This document shows positions 9,078 to 17,352 of a DNA stretch of 64,000 nt, piece after piece. The stretch spans positions 124,001 to 188,000 of the forward strand of contig NZ_JAGGLB010000013.1 of the NCBI RefSeq assembly GCF_017874215.1. The letters run 5' to 3'. The notes beneath the pieces were generated by a model. The model did no database searches. It worked only from the letters and a program-made list of their open reading frames with translations, and was not told the DNA's origin. The stretch comes from Paenibacillus eucommiae (GTDB lineage Bacteria > Bacillota > Bacilli > Paenibacillales > NBRC-103111). The position numbers and the translations under genes were made by a program. The stretch's first letter is position 1, and each line of letters opens with the position of its first letter.

Positions 9078-9117
9078 AATAATTAGTAACTACTAGATAT
9101 TAAAAGGAGGTGTTAGC

Positions 9118-9300
9118 ATGTCTTCTCTTGCATGGTCTTCTAATGTTAGATCAACAGTTCAACTTTTCAAACAACAGGGTGTTAGCAACGTTGAGAAATC
9201 CAATTTCTCCAGTGAAGAAAAGCAAGCCATTCAAAATTTATTTCAAGATAAGAGTGAAAGCAAAGTATCACGTGCAGGTACATTAGGAATTTGGGCATAA
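9118..9300 (+). CDS. Small ComX-like putative pheromone precursor
   Basis: This is a 60-residue peptide encoded divergently from the ComP-like kinase. It has a textbook ribosome site (AAAGGAGGTG), a TATAAT upstream and a terminator right after, so it is very likely a real gene. It has no signal peptide or membrane segment. The middle (LFKQQGVSNVEKSNFSSEEKQAI is read as helix, turn, helix) has the layout of ComX precursors, and the C-terminus ends RAGTLGIWA. Known ComX pheromones are cut from the C-terminus and carry a prenylated tryptophan a few residues from the end; here W59 is next to last. Function as the kinase's ligand is inferred from position and shape. The absence of a comQ neighbour is the main point against. 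Confidence 0.65.
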   Translation: MSSLAWSSNVRSTVQLFKQQGVSNVEKSNFSSEEKQAIQNLFQDKSESKVSRAGTLGIWA

Positions 9301-9321
9301 ATTTTTGTCCTGTTACATAAA

Positions 9322-9357
9322 AGAGGGGGTATATAGAATGGTGTATATCCCCTTTTT
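9322..9357 (+). terminator. Terminator of the small peptide gene
   Basis: GGGGGTATA (9325-9333) pairs with TATATCCCC (9344-9352), followed by five T. Confidence 0.8.
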
Positions 9358-9814
9358 GATGCACATAAATAACTTCCTCATCTTTGCTACAAAACCCTCT
9401 TTATAAAAACCTAATCATAAGTTAAGTCACTACTTAGATACTAGACTACGAACAGGAACCAGCCCTCCTTGAGGCTGCGTCCTCTAGGAAGGCTTATGTG
9501 GTTTTTCACACTTGCTCCTATCACTTATTAATAGCTATAAGATTCTAATACAGTATTCCACAAAGAAAGCACTATTCACATTATATCATGAATAACTCCT
9601 AACAAAACTCAAAATTAATGATTCGATTTTGAAAACAAACTTGCCTCAACTAAGGTTATTCCAAAGATCATAACTCAAAAAATAACCCTACCCAAGAGAA
9701 TCCCTCCAGGTAAGGCTATTTCAATTCTACCTGCTTCAACAGCACACATCTACAGCTCTGTCTCTTCCAGTGTATGTATTCTAGCGTAATCCAGCCTAAT
9801 CCAGCTTACTATTA
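9358..9814. other. Intergenic stretch with one strong hairpin
   Basis: I see no gene here. A structured segment lies at 9457-9503: AACC, AGCC, TCCT and GAGG pair in order with CCTC, AGGA, GGCT and GGTT around a CTGCGT loop, with small mismatches, then a T-run. It could be a second terminator or a small RNA. The rest is A/T-rich, with a weak direct repeat (AAGGTTATTCC near 9652, AAGGCTATTTC near 9712). Confidence 0.4.
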
Positions 9815-10777
9815 CTAAGCCTCCAAATAACGGACCGTATCGCTATCCAGCCGCAAGTCGCCTGCCGCGCAGCTTTCCGTCAACTGCTGAACGGTATGGG
9901 AGCCGATGATCGGATAGACCGGGAACGGTTGTGACAGCATATAGGATAATGCGATGACAGAACTAGGCTGACCCAGCTGCCGCGCTACCTCTTGGACACG
10001 GTCCAATCTGTTGAAATTGACCTCGTTGAAATATTGGTTCGCAAAATCTTCTTTCCCTTGAGGAATCACACCACGACTGTATCTGCCGCTGAAGAAGCCT
10101 CCAGCTTGTGAGGAGAATGGCACTGCCGCAAGTTCCACTTGCTCGTGAAAGGCCTTTGTCTGTTCATCCATAAGTACCATTGTTTTATCGGCAAACTTCT
10201 CGAAGTTCGGATCCGCTAAGCTCCACATCATTTGATTCCCGCTGAACCCCTGCTTACCCTGCTGAAGCGCATATTGCTGCGCCTCCTGAATTCTCTCCAA
10301 CGTCCAGTTGGAGCAGCCGAAGTAGCGGATTTTACCAGCCTGCACCTGCTCGTTCAACACATCGATAATACCTTCAACCGGCTCAGACGTGTCATCCCGA
10401 TGCAGCCAATAGAAATCTATGCAATCCGTTTGTAAATGGGTAAGGCTCTTTTCAAGATCGGACAAAATATCCTCTCGTTTAAGCCGGAAAAATCGCTCCG
10501 CAGTCGGACAAGCGCCCTTAGTGCCCAGGATAATACGATCTCCGCCCTTCCGCTGCTTTAGCCATCTGCCCAGCAGCTTTTCACTGGAAGCTTTCACCCC
10601 ATTATCCAACCAGTCCGCATAATTCAGAGCGGTATCCAGAAAATTACCGCCCAAATCAACAAAAGTGTCCAGCAGTCTGAAAGACTCCTGATCGTCTATC
10701 GTACTTCCCAGAGACACCGTGCCCATACAAATGAGTGAAGCGTCTAAATCTGTACCTGGAATGCGCTGCTTCAGCAT
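9815..10777 (-). CDS. Aldo/keto reductase
   Basis: This is a cytoplasmic NADPH-dependent carbonyl reductase of 320 residues. The catalytic tetrad is readable: D48 and Y53 (FLDTALNYADW), K87 (LGTKG) and H126 (FYWLHRDD). The cofactor end has GSHTVQQLTESCAAGDLRL, typical of bacterial AKRs acting on sugars or aldehydes. It lies 155 bases downstream of the sugar permease genes in the same direction and may belong to that locus, reducing an imported sugar or aldehyde, but the gap is long and I see no shared operator in it. The ribosome site (GGGGG) is only moderate. Confidence 0.88.
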   Translation of the reverse strand: MLKQRIPGTDLDASLICMGTVSLGSTIDDQESFRLLDTFVDLGGNFLDTALNYADWLDNGVKASSEKLLGRWLKQRKGGDRIILGTKGACPTAERFFRLKREDILSDLEKSLTHLQTDCIDFYWLHRDDTSEPVEGIIDVLNEQVQAGKIRYFGCSNWTLERIQEAQQYALQQGKQGFSGNQMMWSLADPNFEKFADKTMVLMDEQTKAFHEQVELAAVPFSSQAGGFFSGRYSRGVIPQGKEDFANQYFNEVNFNRLDRVQEVARQLGQPSSVIALSYMLSQPFPVYPIIGSHTVQQLTESCAAGDLRLDSDTVRYLEA

Positions 10778-10932
10778 GCTTGGAACCCCCTATACGTTTC
10801 TATATGGCTTATTTCACTAAGGACGAATTTCAATTGAATCCGTACACCTTCCATATTAAAGGGTTCCGCCCGTTCCGGCAAGCCTTTAGCCTCCATAATC
10901 AAGTCCTCACCTGCTGTCACTCTTTCATGCTA

Positions 10933-11760
10933 TTAACCTTTAACCACAGAAAAAGTAAGCCCCTGCACAAAATATCTTTGTCCTAACGCGAACAGCAACA
11001 GTATCGGTACTATCGAGCTGACGACTCCGGCCATGATGCCTGAGTAGTTAATGTTATAAATATCATCTGCCATCGCCTTAAGTCCAACAGGTATCGTAAA
11101 CAGCTCGGCACTGCGGATGAACAGAAGCGGAGCTTCATAATTGTTCCATGTCGCAACCAAGGTTAAAATCAGCAGGGCGGTAATCGCAGGTTTAATAAGC
11201 GGCAGCACGATATTCCAATAAATACGGAAATGTCCCGCTCCGTCGATAACAGCTGCCTCTGAAAGCTCCAAAGGGAGTGAAATAATAAATTGCCGAAGCA
11301 GAAAAACCCCGAACATAGAACCAAAGAAAGAAGGCAGCCAGAGCGCCATATGCGTATTAAGCAGCCCTAATTCTTTATACATCATAAAGATCGGAATCAT
11401 CGTCACTTGAAAAGGAATCATCATAGTCGCAATCATCACCATAAAAATAACGCTGCGGCCTGTAAAATTAATTCTTGCATAAGCGTAAGCCGCCAAAGTA
11501 CAGCTAAAGAAAGTTCCTGCAAGCACAAAAAACGCAACCTTCAAAGAATTCCAGTAAAATGTATAAAAAGAGACACCCAGTACAGAGGATTTCCAAACAT
11601 ATTTGTACCCGTCCAGATTAATCGGGTTTGGAATCCATTTAATCGGGAACTGAAAGACGTCCGCCGGATTTTTGAACGATGTGGACACCATCCAAAGAAA
11701 GGGCAGCAGCATACAAGCTGCTATGGCATATGCAATAATGATACGGATAAATTTGATCAT
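10933..11760 (-). CDS. Carbohydrate ABC transporter permease (MalG type)
   Basis: This is the second membrane subunit of a sugar ABC importer, 275 residues with six membrane helices. The cytoplasmic EAA loop, which docks the ATPase, reads ELSEAAVIDGAGHFRIYWNIVLPLIKP (about 161-187). The N-terminal KNPADVFQFPIKWIPNP motif and the C-terminal QRYFVQGLTFSVVKG are standard for MalG/LacG-like subunits. It starts 14 bases after the stop of the MalF-type gene behind CGGAGGT. No ATPase gene lies in the locus, so a shared MsmX-type ATPase elsewhere is likely, as is usual in Bacillales. Confidence 0.92.
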   Translation of the reverse strand: MIKFIRIIIAYAIAACMLLPFLWMVSTSFKNPADVFQFPIKWIPNPINLDGYKYVWKSSVLGVSFYTFYWNSLKVAFFVLAGTFFSCTLAAYAYARINFTGRSVIFMVMIATMMIPFQVTMIPIFMMYKELGLLNTHMALWLPSFFGSMFGVFLLRQFIISLPLELSEAAVIDGAGHFRIYWNIVLPLIKPAITALLILTLVATWNNYEAPLLFIRSAELFTIPVGLKAMADDIYNINYSGIMAGVVSSIVPILLLFALGQRYFVQGLTFSVVKG

Positions 11761-11776
11761 AGTACCTCCGAGCCTA

Positions 11777-12667
11777 TCAATAGTTGACCCATTTTTTTTG
11801 TCCCCACCACTGCATCATGGATACGATCAATACAATAAAAAACAGCACCCAGGATAAAGCTGAAGCGTAGCCCATATTGTCATTCTCAAACGCAGTTTTA
11901 TAAATGTAATATCCGATGACAGTGCTTGATGTTCCTGGACCGCCTCCGGTCAGCACTTGAATGGTCGACCACATCATAAAGGAATCAATAATAGAGATGA
12001 TGAGAATAAAAAAGGTGACAGAAGAAATCAGCGGCATAGTAATAGAGAAAAATTTCCGTACAGGGCCCGCGCCGTCAATTTCAGCCGCCTCATACAAATG
12101 CCCCGGCACCCCCTGCAAGCCTGCCAGGTATAGCAGCATTTTATAACCAAGTGTTTGCCAGGTCAGGATCAGCAGGATCGAGGGCTTTACCCACAAGCTG
12201 CTTCCAAGCCAGGAGGGAGGGTGCTCCACCCCTAGTTGCTTCAGCATTTCATTGATAATTCCCTGGCTGGGATGCAGAAGCTGGAACCAAATCAGCGATA
12301 TAGCGACAAAGCTGGTGATATAGGGCAAATAGATCGTCATTCTGACCGCATTTGCACCTAGAAATTTGCTGTTAAAAATAACGGCACACACAAGTGCCAA
12401 AAACATTTGTACAGGAATAAACAGCAAAAAATATAAATTGTTAAGAATGGAATTAATAAACCAGCTATCCTTAAATACGTCGATAAAATTAGTAAGACCG
12501 ATGAAACTGCTTTCCGCGAAAGTATCGAATATTTGCCGGTCCGTTAAGCTCATCACCAGCGAAAATCCGACAGGAAAAGCCGTAAATAAAATAAACCCCA
12601 CTATATTAGGTAATATAAATAAGTAACCCGTTGCGTTTTCTTTCGATTTTCGGCTCATTGTACGCAT
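11777..12667 (-). CDS. Carbohydrate ABC transporter permease (MalF type)
   Basis: This is the first membrane subunit of the sugar importer, 296 residues. Six membrane helices are visible, and the EAA loop reads LYEAAEIDGAGPVRKFFSITMPLISS. The ATG at 12667 is chosen because GGAGAGATAAG precedes it; an ATG at 12688 lies inside the intercistronic stem-loop and has no ribosome site. The gene sits between the binding-protein gene and the MalG-type permease gene, the usual order for this family. Confidence 0.92.
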   Translation of the reverse strand: MRTMSRKSKENATGYLFILPNIVGFILFTAFPVGFSLVMSLTDRQIFDTFAESSFIGLTNFIDVFKDSWFINSILNNLYFLLFIPVQMFLALVCAVIFNSKFLGANAVRMTIYLPYITSFVAISLIWFQLLHPSQGIINEMLKQLGVEHPPSWLGSSLWVKPSILLILTWQTLGYKMLLYLAGLQGVPGHLYEAAEIDGAGPVRKFFSITMPLISSVTFFILIISIIDSFMMWSTIQVLTGGGPGTSSTVIGYYIYKTAFENDNMGYASALSWVLFFIVLIVSMMQWWGQKKWVNY

Positions 12668-12692
12668 CTTATCTCTCCAGACAAACATGATG

Positions 12693-12730
12693 CGGAACCC
12701 TGCCTCAACGCAGGTTGAATCAGGGCTCCG
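12693..12730 (-). other. Intercistronic stem-loop between binding protein and permease
   Basis: On the minus strand CGGAGCCCTG pairs with CAGGGTTCCG, and inside it TTCAAC pairs with GTTGAG around a CTGC loop, with one mismatch and two G-U pairs. No T-run follows. Such structures are known to protect the upstream message, so that more binding protein than permease is made. Confidence 0.7.
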
Positions 12731-12742
12731 TGAAGCTGCTTG

Positions 12743-14173
12743 CTATTTGCTGTTCTTTTTGTAAATGTCCATTGATGCTTTCTGCGCGTCAGCCAGCGCT
12801 TTATCGATCGTTTTCTCATTTGCCAGCACCAGACTAAGCTCTTTCTTCAGCTCCTGGAGCATTAATGAGGAATAGGCGTATTCATTGGCGTATTTAGGTA
12901 GTATTGGCGTTTGGTTCCGATCGAGGGCTTCTTTGTATAAATCAGTCCGGTCCTTGCCTTCAACCTGATTTCCGTCCTTATCTTTATAGAACTTCCAATT
13001 ATTCATCAGCGTGTTGGCATCGGCATCTTTCCAGACAGGAATACGGTGCACGGTCTTGGAAGATAAGACAAGGCCCTGCTGCGTGAAAAATTTCAGGTAC
13101 TGGTAGGCCTCCTTCGGATGCGCAGATGTCTTTGCTACAGCATGACTAATTACAGTCGCTGTATGCTTATTTGTTCCACCGCCACTGCTCCAATGAGGCA
13201 TTTTGAGCAATTTGAACGGGTTTTGAGCATCCACTTCTTCGGTCAGGTAGCCCATTGTTTTCCATACATCGAAGAACAGGGCACTATTGGCTGCGCCAAG
13301 CATCGTAGGGAGCTCGCCTTTGGCGTAATCGAACAGAGCGACGAGCTTATTGGCGTCAACATCTGCTTCGGTAGGCATCGACTTCTGTGTATACATAGCG
13401 TCGTAGAACCACTGGGCAGCCTGCTTCAATGCTGGAGCGTCGATATTAGGGGAGCCGTCTTCCTTGACAATTTCCCAATCTCCGTATGCGGCAACATCCA
13501 GAATACCGGCAATGCCGCGCTGATAATGCATGCCTCCATACTGCTGCTTACCGCCTTCCTTCGTAGAAAGCTTGGCGATCATATCAAAGTAATCCTGGAA
13601 GGTCCATGTGGAATCGTCCGGTAGCGGAATGTTTTTGGCCTCCAGCATTTTCGTATTGACCCATACTGCGCTTGGCGAAAGCCAATTGGCAAAACCATAA
13701 ATATCATCGCCGATCATAGTGGCACGGCCGTAATCACCATACGTTTGTAAATAATCGAAATTGTCTTCAGCCATAAGATCATTCAGTTTATAATAGATTT
13801 TCGAAGCTTTATCACGGGAGCTGTTGGAGAAGTCATAATAGACCATATCGATCTTCTCGCCGCCGGCCAGCATAACCTTTAATTTGTCCATGGAATCCTC
13901 TCCGGTTAAAATCACGGTTTCCACATCAACATTGGGATTGATTTGATGCCATTCATCGATAGTCGAATCGACCAGCTCTTTATCTGTTTCATCAAGGGTG
14001 TACAGCTTCAAGGTAATCTTCTTCTGCGAAGGAGATGCCTCCGGCTGCCCTGTACTGCCATTATTCGGGGTGCTGGTTGAATTCCCCGCTTTGCTGCCTC
14101 CACCGCAGGCAGTGATAAAGGAAAGAAGTATGATTGCCAACATCAGACAAGTCATTTTTACGATTCGGTTCAT
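12743..14173 (-). CDS. Extracellular sugar-binding lipoprotein (SBP family 1)
   Basis: This is the substrate-binding protein of the importer, 476 residues. The signal peptide ends in a lipobox (SFITAC, Cys near residue 23), so it is anchored to the outer face of the membrane. The mature part has the SBP_bac_1 layout, with LKLYTLDETDKELVDSTIDEWHQINPNVDVETVI at the start and HAVAKTSAHPKEAYQYLKFFT in the hinge-near region. The start follows CAGGAGGAG. Its promoter (14354-14400) carries the locus operator, and a cre site lies in the leader, so expression should need the inducing sugar and be shut off by good carbon sources. Confidence 0.93.
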   Translation of the reverse strand: MNRIVKMTCLMLAIILLSFITACGGGSKAGNSTSTPNNGSTGQPEASPSQKKITLKLYTLDETDKELVDSTIDEWHQINPNVDVETVILTGEDSMDKLKVMLAGGEKIDMVYYDFSNSSRDKASKIYYKLNDLMAEDNFDYLQTYGDYGRATMIGDDIYGFANWLSPSAVWVNTKMLEAKNIPLPDDSTWTFQDYFDMIAKLSTKEGGKQQYGGMHYQRGIAGILDVAAYGDWEIVKEDGSPNIDAPALKQAAQWFYDAMYTQKSMPTEADVDANKLVALFDYAKGELPTMLGAANSALFFDVWKTMGYLTEEVDAQNPFKLLKMPHWSSGGGTNKHTATVISHAVAKTSAHPKEAYQYLKFFTQQGLVLSSKTVHRIPVWKDADANTLMNNWKFYKDKDGNQVEGKDRTDLYKEALDRNQTPILPKYANEYAYSSLMLQELKKELSLVLANEKTIDKALADAQKASMDIYKKNSK

Positions 14174-14247
14174 TGTTTGTTCTCCTCCTGGTTATGACTG
14201 CTCTTTTCGAAGTTCTTTTATTAATGGAAATCCGACAACCTTTGTTT

Positions 14248-14261
14248 TGAAAACGATTTCA
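14248..14261 (-). promoter_or_regulatory. CcpA cre site in the leader of the binding-protein gene
   Basis: TGAAAACGATTTCA matches the cre consensus TGWAANCGNTNWCA at every defined position. It lies downstream of the promoter and about 75 bases before the start codon, a position where CcpA can block elongation. Confidence 0.75.
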
Positions 14262-14353
14262 AATCCTTTTTTTTAATAGCCCCACCCGAAACTGCCGCAT
14301 TTTGCGATTCAAACTGCTTTTAACCATTTCCTTGCTGTACAAAAAAACAACAT

Positions 14354-14400
14354 ACATGTTTATACATGTATAAATTATCACACGCACTCCGTCATGTCAA
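14354..14400 (-). promoter_or_regulatory. Promoter and operator of the sugar importer operon
   Basis: On the minus strand: -35 TTGACA (14400-14395), 17 bases, -10 TAATTT (14377-14372), then the operator ACATGT-TTAT-ACATGT (14369-14354) starting three bases after the -10. The site covers the start of transcription, which fits a repressor that is released by inducer. Confidence 0.8.
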
Positions 14401-14475
14401 TAACTATTACATTGGAATTTGTTAATAATTATTGCATCAGGGAATGCGGGCTGCGATAAGCTATGGGGTGATCTA

Positions 14476-15885
14476 TTACTTACTTTTCAATAAATATTCG
14501 TTCTGAACCCGCTCACATGCTGTACGCGGATTTTCGATATTGGACCATAGCGGGTTCAGCTGATCCATAAACCATTGCAGGGCCTGTGGGTCTACGACAT
14601 CAGCCAAGTGCTTGCTGTAGGCGATAATCTCCTCGAACAAAAGCCAGCTCTGCGGCTTGTTGGGCATAGCTGCCGCTTCTTTAGCCACCTGCCGCAAAAG
14701 AGGGGGGCTCAGCGTCCATTTGCTCCACTCCAACTGTGTTTCAGGCTTAAGCCAATGTTCCATCAGCAGCTGGGCTAGCGCCTTTTTGTTACTGCGCCGG
14801 TTCATGCCAAGCCCTGCTGTCAGCATTGGTGTGGCCTGCATATCCTCAACAGGAGGGTGCGCGATATCCCAGTCAAAATCATCTTTACGCTGGTTATTCA
14901 ACGTAATCAGAGTCGTCAGCACCATGCCCATATGGCCGAGATGGAACAAATCATCCACCATCCTCCCTACAGAAGCCGGATAAATCGGCGAGGCTTTATC
15001 CTCGAAAAGCATTTGATAGGCAAAAGTAACCGATTTGCGCACAGATTCGCTGTTCCAATCGATGACTTCTCCCTCTCTGGTCCGAAAGCCGCTTTGCATC
15101 AAAAAACCGCTGAATCTGTTAATTGTCGTGCTTATTCCAAAACCGTAAATTTTGTGCTCTTCTGCGCTGTTAGTCGTCAGCTTTATCGCAAGCTGTTTCA
15201 ATTGCTCCCAGTTCATCAGTTCGGCTGGAAAAGTAAGTTGATTATTCCTGAACAAGTTCTTATTGTATGCTAGCAGGACTGGCGAGAAAGAAACAGGCAG
15301 GCAATAGAGTCTGCCCTCCTTCAAATACGGCTGCCACGCAGCCGCATAGCTGTCACTGTCAATATCGAACGAAGCAGGCAACCAACTCGTAACATCAGTT
15401 AAATATTCACCAAAATCATTATAAGACAGATGAATATCTGTAAGCATAAACAAGTCAGGTCCATCGTCCCCCGCCAGCATATGATCCAAATCCTTTAAGT
15501 ACGTCATACTTGAAATTTCCGTCAGCTGCACGGACACATTCTGGTAGGCAGCTTCAAATGAGGACAAAACAGCCCTCACTGCCTCGTTATCATAAAAGGG
15601 CTTATACATACAAATATGCAACGTTTCCTTAGTTGTGGCGGACACCGGAACTTGCTTAATGTAATTCCCTTTACCAGGAATCTTGACAATAATATCTGCC
15701 TCTACAAGCGAATCCAACGCTTTACGTACCGAAGTCCGGCTCATTTCATAATGCTCTGCAAGCCAATTCTCCGGCTGCAGCGGATCCCCCGGTCGTAGTA
15801 CGCCTGTATTTAAATGAGTTTGTAAATCAGAGAGCAGCGCCTGATAGCGCTCATCGAAATTATTTCTGCGTTTGAGTTCCTTCAT
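14476..15885 (-). CDS. GntR-type regulator fused to a solute-binding-protein domain
   Basis: This is a likely sugar-responsive transcription factor of 469 residues. Residues 10-78 form a GntR winged helix (RPGDPLQPENWLAEHYEMSR, TSVRKALDSLVEADIIVKIPGKGNYI). The remaining 380 residues are not the usual FadR, HutC or LacI-type effector domain. They resemble an ABC solute-binding protein (family 1/8), with PDLFMLTDIHLSYNDFGEYL, YCLPVSFSPVLLAYNKNLF and AQLLMEHWLKPETQLEWSK, but without a signal peptide. The ATG at 15885 follows GGGGAGGAAAGG; the frame stays open to 15948. Its own promoter and three neighbours carry the same 16-bp operator, so it probably controls itself and the locus. AraR (GntR plus LacI-type domain) is the closest known design. 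Confidence 0.85.
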   Translation of the reverse strand: MKELKRRNNFDERYQALLSDLQTHLNTGVLRPGDPLQPENWLAEHYEMSRTSVRKALDSLVEADIIVKIPGKGNYIKQVPVSATTKETLHICMYKPFYDNEAVRAVLSSFEAAYQNVSVQLTEISSMTYLKDLDHMLAGDDGPDLFMLTDIHLSYNDFGEYLTDVTSWLPASFDIDSDSYAAAWQPYLKEGRLYCLPVSFSPVLLAYNKNLFRNNQLTFPAELMNWEQLKQLAIKLTTNSAEEHKIYGFGISTTINRFSGFLMQSGFRTREGEVIDWNSESVRKSVTFAYQMLFEDKASPIYPASVGRMVDDLFHLGHMGMVLTTLITLNNQRKDDFDWDIAHPPVEDMQATPMLTAGLGMNRRSNKKALAQLLMEHWLKPETQLEWSKWTLSPPLLRQVAKEAAAMPNKPQSWLLFEEIIAYSKHLADVVDPQALQWFMDQLNPLWSNIENPRTACERVQNEYLLKSK

Positions 15886-15966
15886 GCCAACCCTTTCCTC
15901 CCCAGCGCCTAATACACTGAATTGCCTCTTTATATAACAATTAAGCACATATAGACTACAATATAA

Positions 15967-16015
15967 ACCTGTTAATACATGTATATATTATAGTGTAAAT
16001 GACTGGTAAGAGCAA
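15967..16015 (-). promoter_or_regulatory. Promoter and operator of the GntR-SBP regulator gene
   Basis: On the minus strand: -35 TTGCTC (16015-16010), 17 bases, -10 TATAAT (15992-15987), then the operator read on the + strand as ACCTGT-TAAT-ACATGT (15967-15982), one mismatch from the locus consensus. The position just after the -10 suggests autorepression. Confidence 0.7.
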
Positions 16016-16069
16016 TGGAGTGCATGCAGACAACTAAGACAACCAAGGTAGCCCCTAATTCTCTCTATA

Positions 16070-17221
16070 CTAACTCCAAGCTATGTCTTGGAACATATGG
16101 GTCTGTGCCGATTCCCTCGCTCTTAGACACATCAAAGCGCTTGTCAGTCCAGATTCCAGTGTACTAGCCGATTGGTCTATTCCTTTCATCATGCCGATGA
16201 AATTTTGCGCCAATACGGCATCTCCTCCGAAGTGCGCTTCACCCGGGTCTATGGTATAGGTTTCAACGCGCGGCTGATGATGCATGAATACCTTAACCTC
16301 GTTCGTGTAGAAATCAAATTCCAGCGTGCCCTTATAACCCAGCAGCCTTGCACCACGGCTTCCTGCTTTGCGGCGGGCAAAAAAGTTCTGGGAATAACTC
16401 ATATGCATGCCTGATTCATATTTGATGATAGCACTACCCGAATCCTCATTACCCGTATCTTCCGAGAAACAGCAATGCTCCCATTCAGACGGCATTAGCT
16501 TGCGGTTCGTCATGCTGACAGTACTTTCAGGACAGCTCCCGTTATCCTCACAGTCAGCGCACTTTAACCCGGCCGGCCTATCCCCTTTAAATATTTGCTT
16601 GGAAACCATGGCACATACGGATACTGGTCTTTGTCCGATCAAATGATTCAGATAGTCAAAATCATGAGTGGCCTTTTGCAGGAACAATCCGCCTGTCTCC
16701 CGCTCATCCCGGTACCAGTAGTGAAAATAAACTCCACCGTACGGGACATTGTTTACGGCCTGCACATGCTCAATCGTTCCGATCTTGCCTGATTCCAGAA
16801 CCTCTTTAACCAGGCTCACCAATGGCGAGGCGCGCAAAGGAAAGGAAACCAGTACAGGCGAGGGATAGCTTTCGAAGCCCCGCTTCAGCCGCAATAAGTC
16901 CTCATAATGGGTGGCGACCGGCTTTTCCAGAAAAAGTGGCAGCTTTGTCGGCAGCACCTTTAATGCCATCTCCGTATGAAGGGAGCAGCGGGTGCCGATC
17001 AGCACGCCGTCCAGCCTTTCATTTGCCAGCATCTCTTCCGGGCTTTCGTAACATGCAGGCACCTCTCCTTGCACGGCAGTCCAATTGTCCCTGATTTCTT
17101 CATACCGCACGTCAGTGATTGCAGCCACACGGCAGCCGTCATCCACAAGCTTCAACTCATCCAGCACTTGTCCGATACGAAGCCCATAACCAATCACTCC
17201 TAAACGCATTTCTTCTCTCAT
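16070..17221 (-). CDS. Gfo/Idh/MocA family oxidoreductase
   Basis: This is a cytoplasmic NAD(P)-dependent sugar dehydrogenase of 383 residues. The Rossmann motif GVIGYGLRIGQVL is at 8-20, the conserved EKP motif occurs in PLFLEKPVATHYEDL, and the HYWYRDERETGGLFLQKATHDFDYLNHL segment contains the usual catalytic-region lysine and histidine. A cysteine cluster (KCADCEDNGSCPES) in the C-terminal domain occurs in a subset of the family. Its own promoter with the locus operator lies just upstream, back to back with that of the secreted enzyme. It probably oxidises or reduces a sugar released from the imported oligosaccharide. Confidence 0.9.
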   Translation of the reverse strand: MREEMRLGVIGYGLRIGQVLDELKLVDDGCRVAAITDVRYEEIRDNWTAVQGEVPACYESPEEMLANERLDGVLIGTRCSLHTEMALKVLPTKLPLFLEKPVATHYEDLLRLKRGFESYPSPVLVSFPLRASPLVSLVKEVLESGKIGTIEHVQAVNNVPYGGVYFHYWYRDERETGGLFLQKATHDFDYLNHLIGQRPVSVCAMVSKQIFKGDRPAGLKCADCEDNGSCPESTVSMTNRKLMPSEWEHCCFSEDTGNEDSGSAIIKYESGMHMSYSQNFFARRKAGSRGARLLGYKGTLEFDFYTNEVKVFMHHQPRVETYTIDPGEAHFGGDAVLAQNFIGMMKGIDQSASTLESGLTSALMCLRARESAQTHMFQDIAWS

Positions 17222-17278
17222 CCCCTTTCGAAAAACCCGCAGACACCTTAAGAAATAAAAAACAACATCTCATTACAT

Positions 17279-17333
17279 ACATGTGTGGACATGTTTGTAA
17301 TGCGATGTTATACCGATTTTTCCTTCCTGTCAA
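17279..17333 (-). promoter_or_regulatory. Promoter and operator of the Gfo/Idh gene
   Basis: On the minus strand: -35 TTGACA (17333-17328), 17 bases, -10 TAACAT (17310-17305), and the operator, which reads ACATGT-GTGG-ACATGT on the + strand (17279-17294), about ten bases downstream of the -10. Confidence 0.75.
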
Positions 17334-17352
17334 TATAAGACTCATAAATGTA

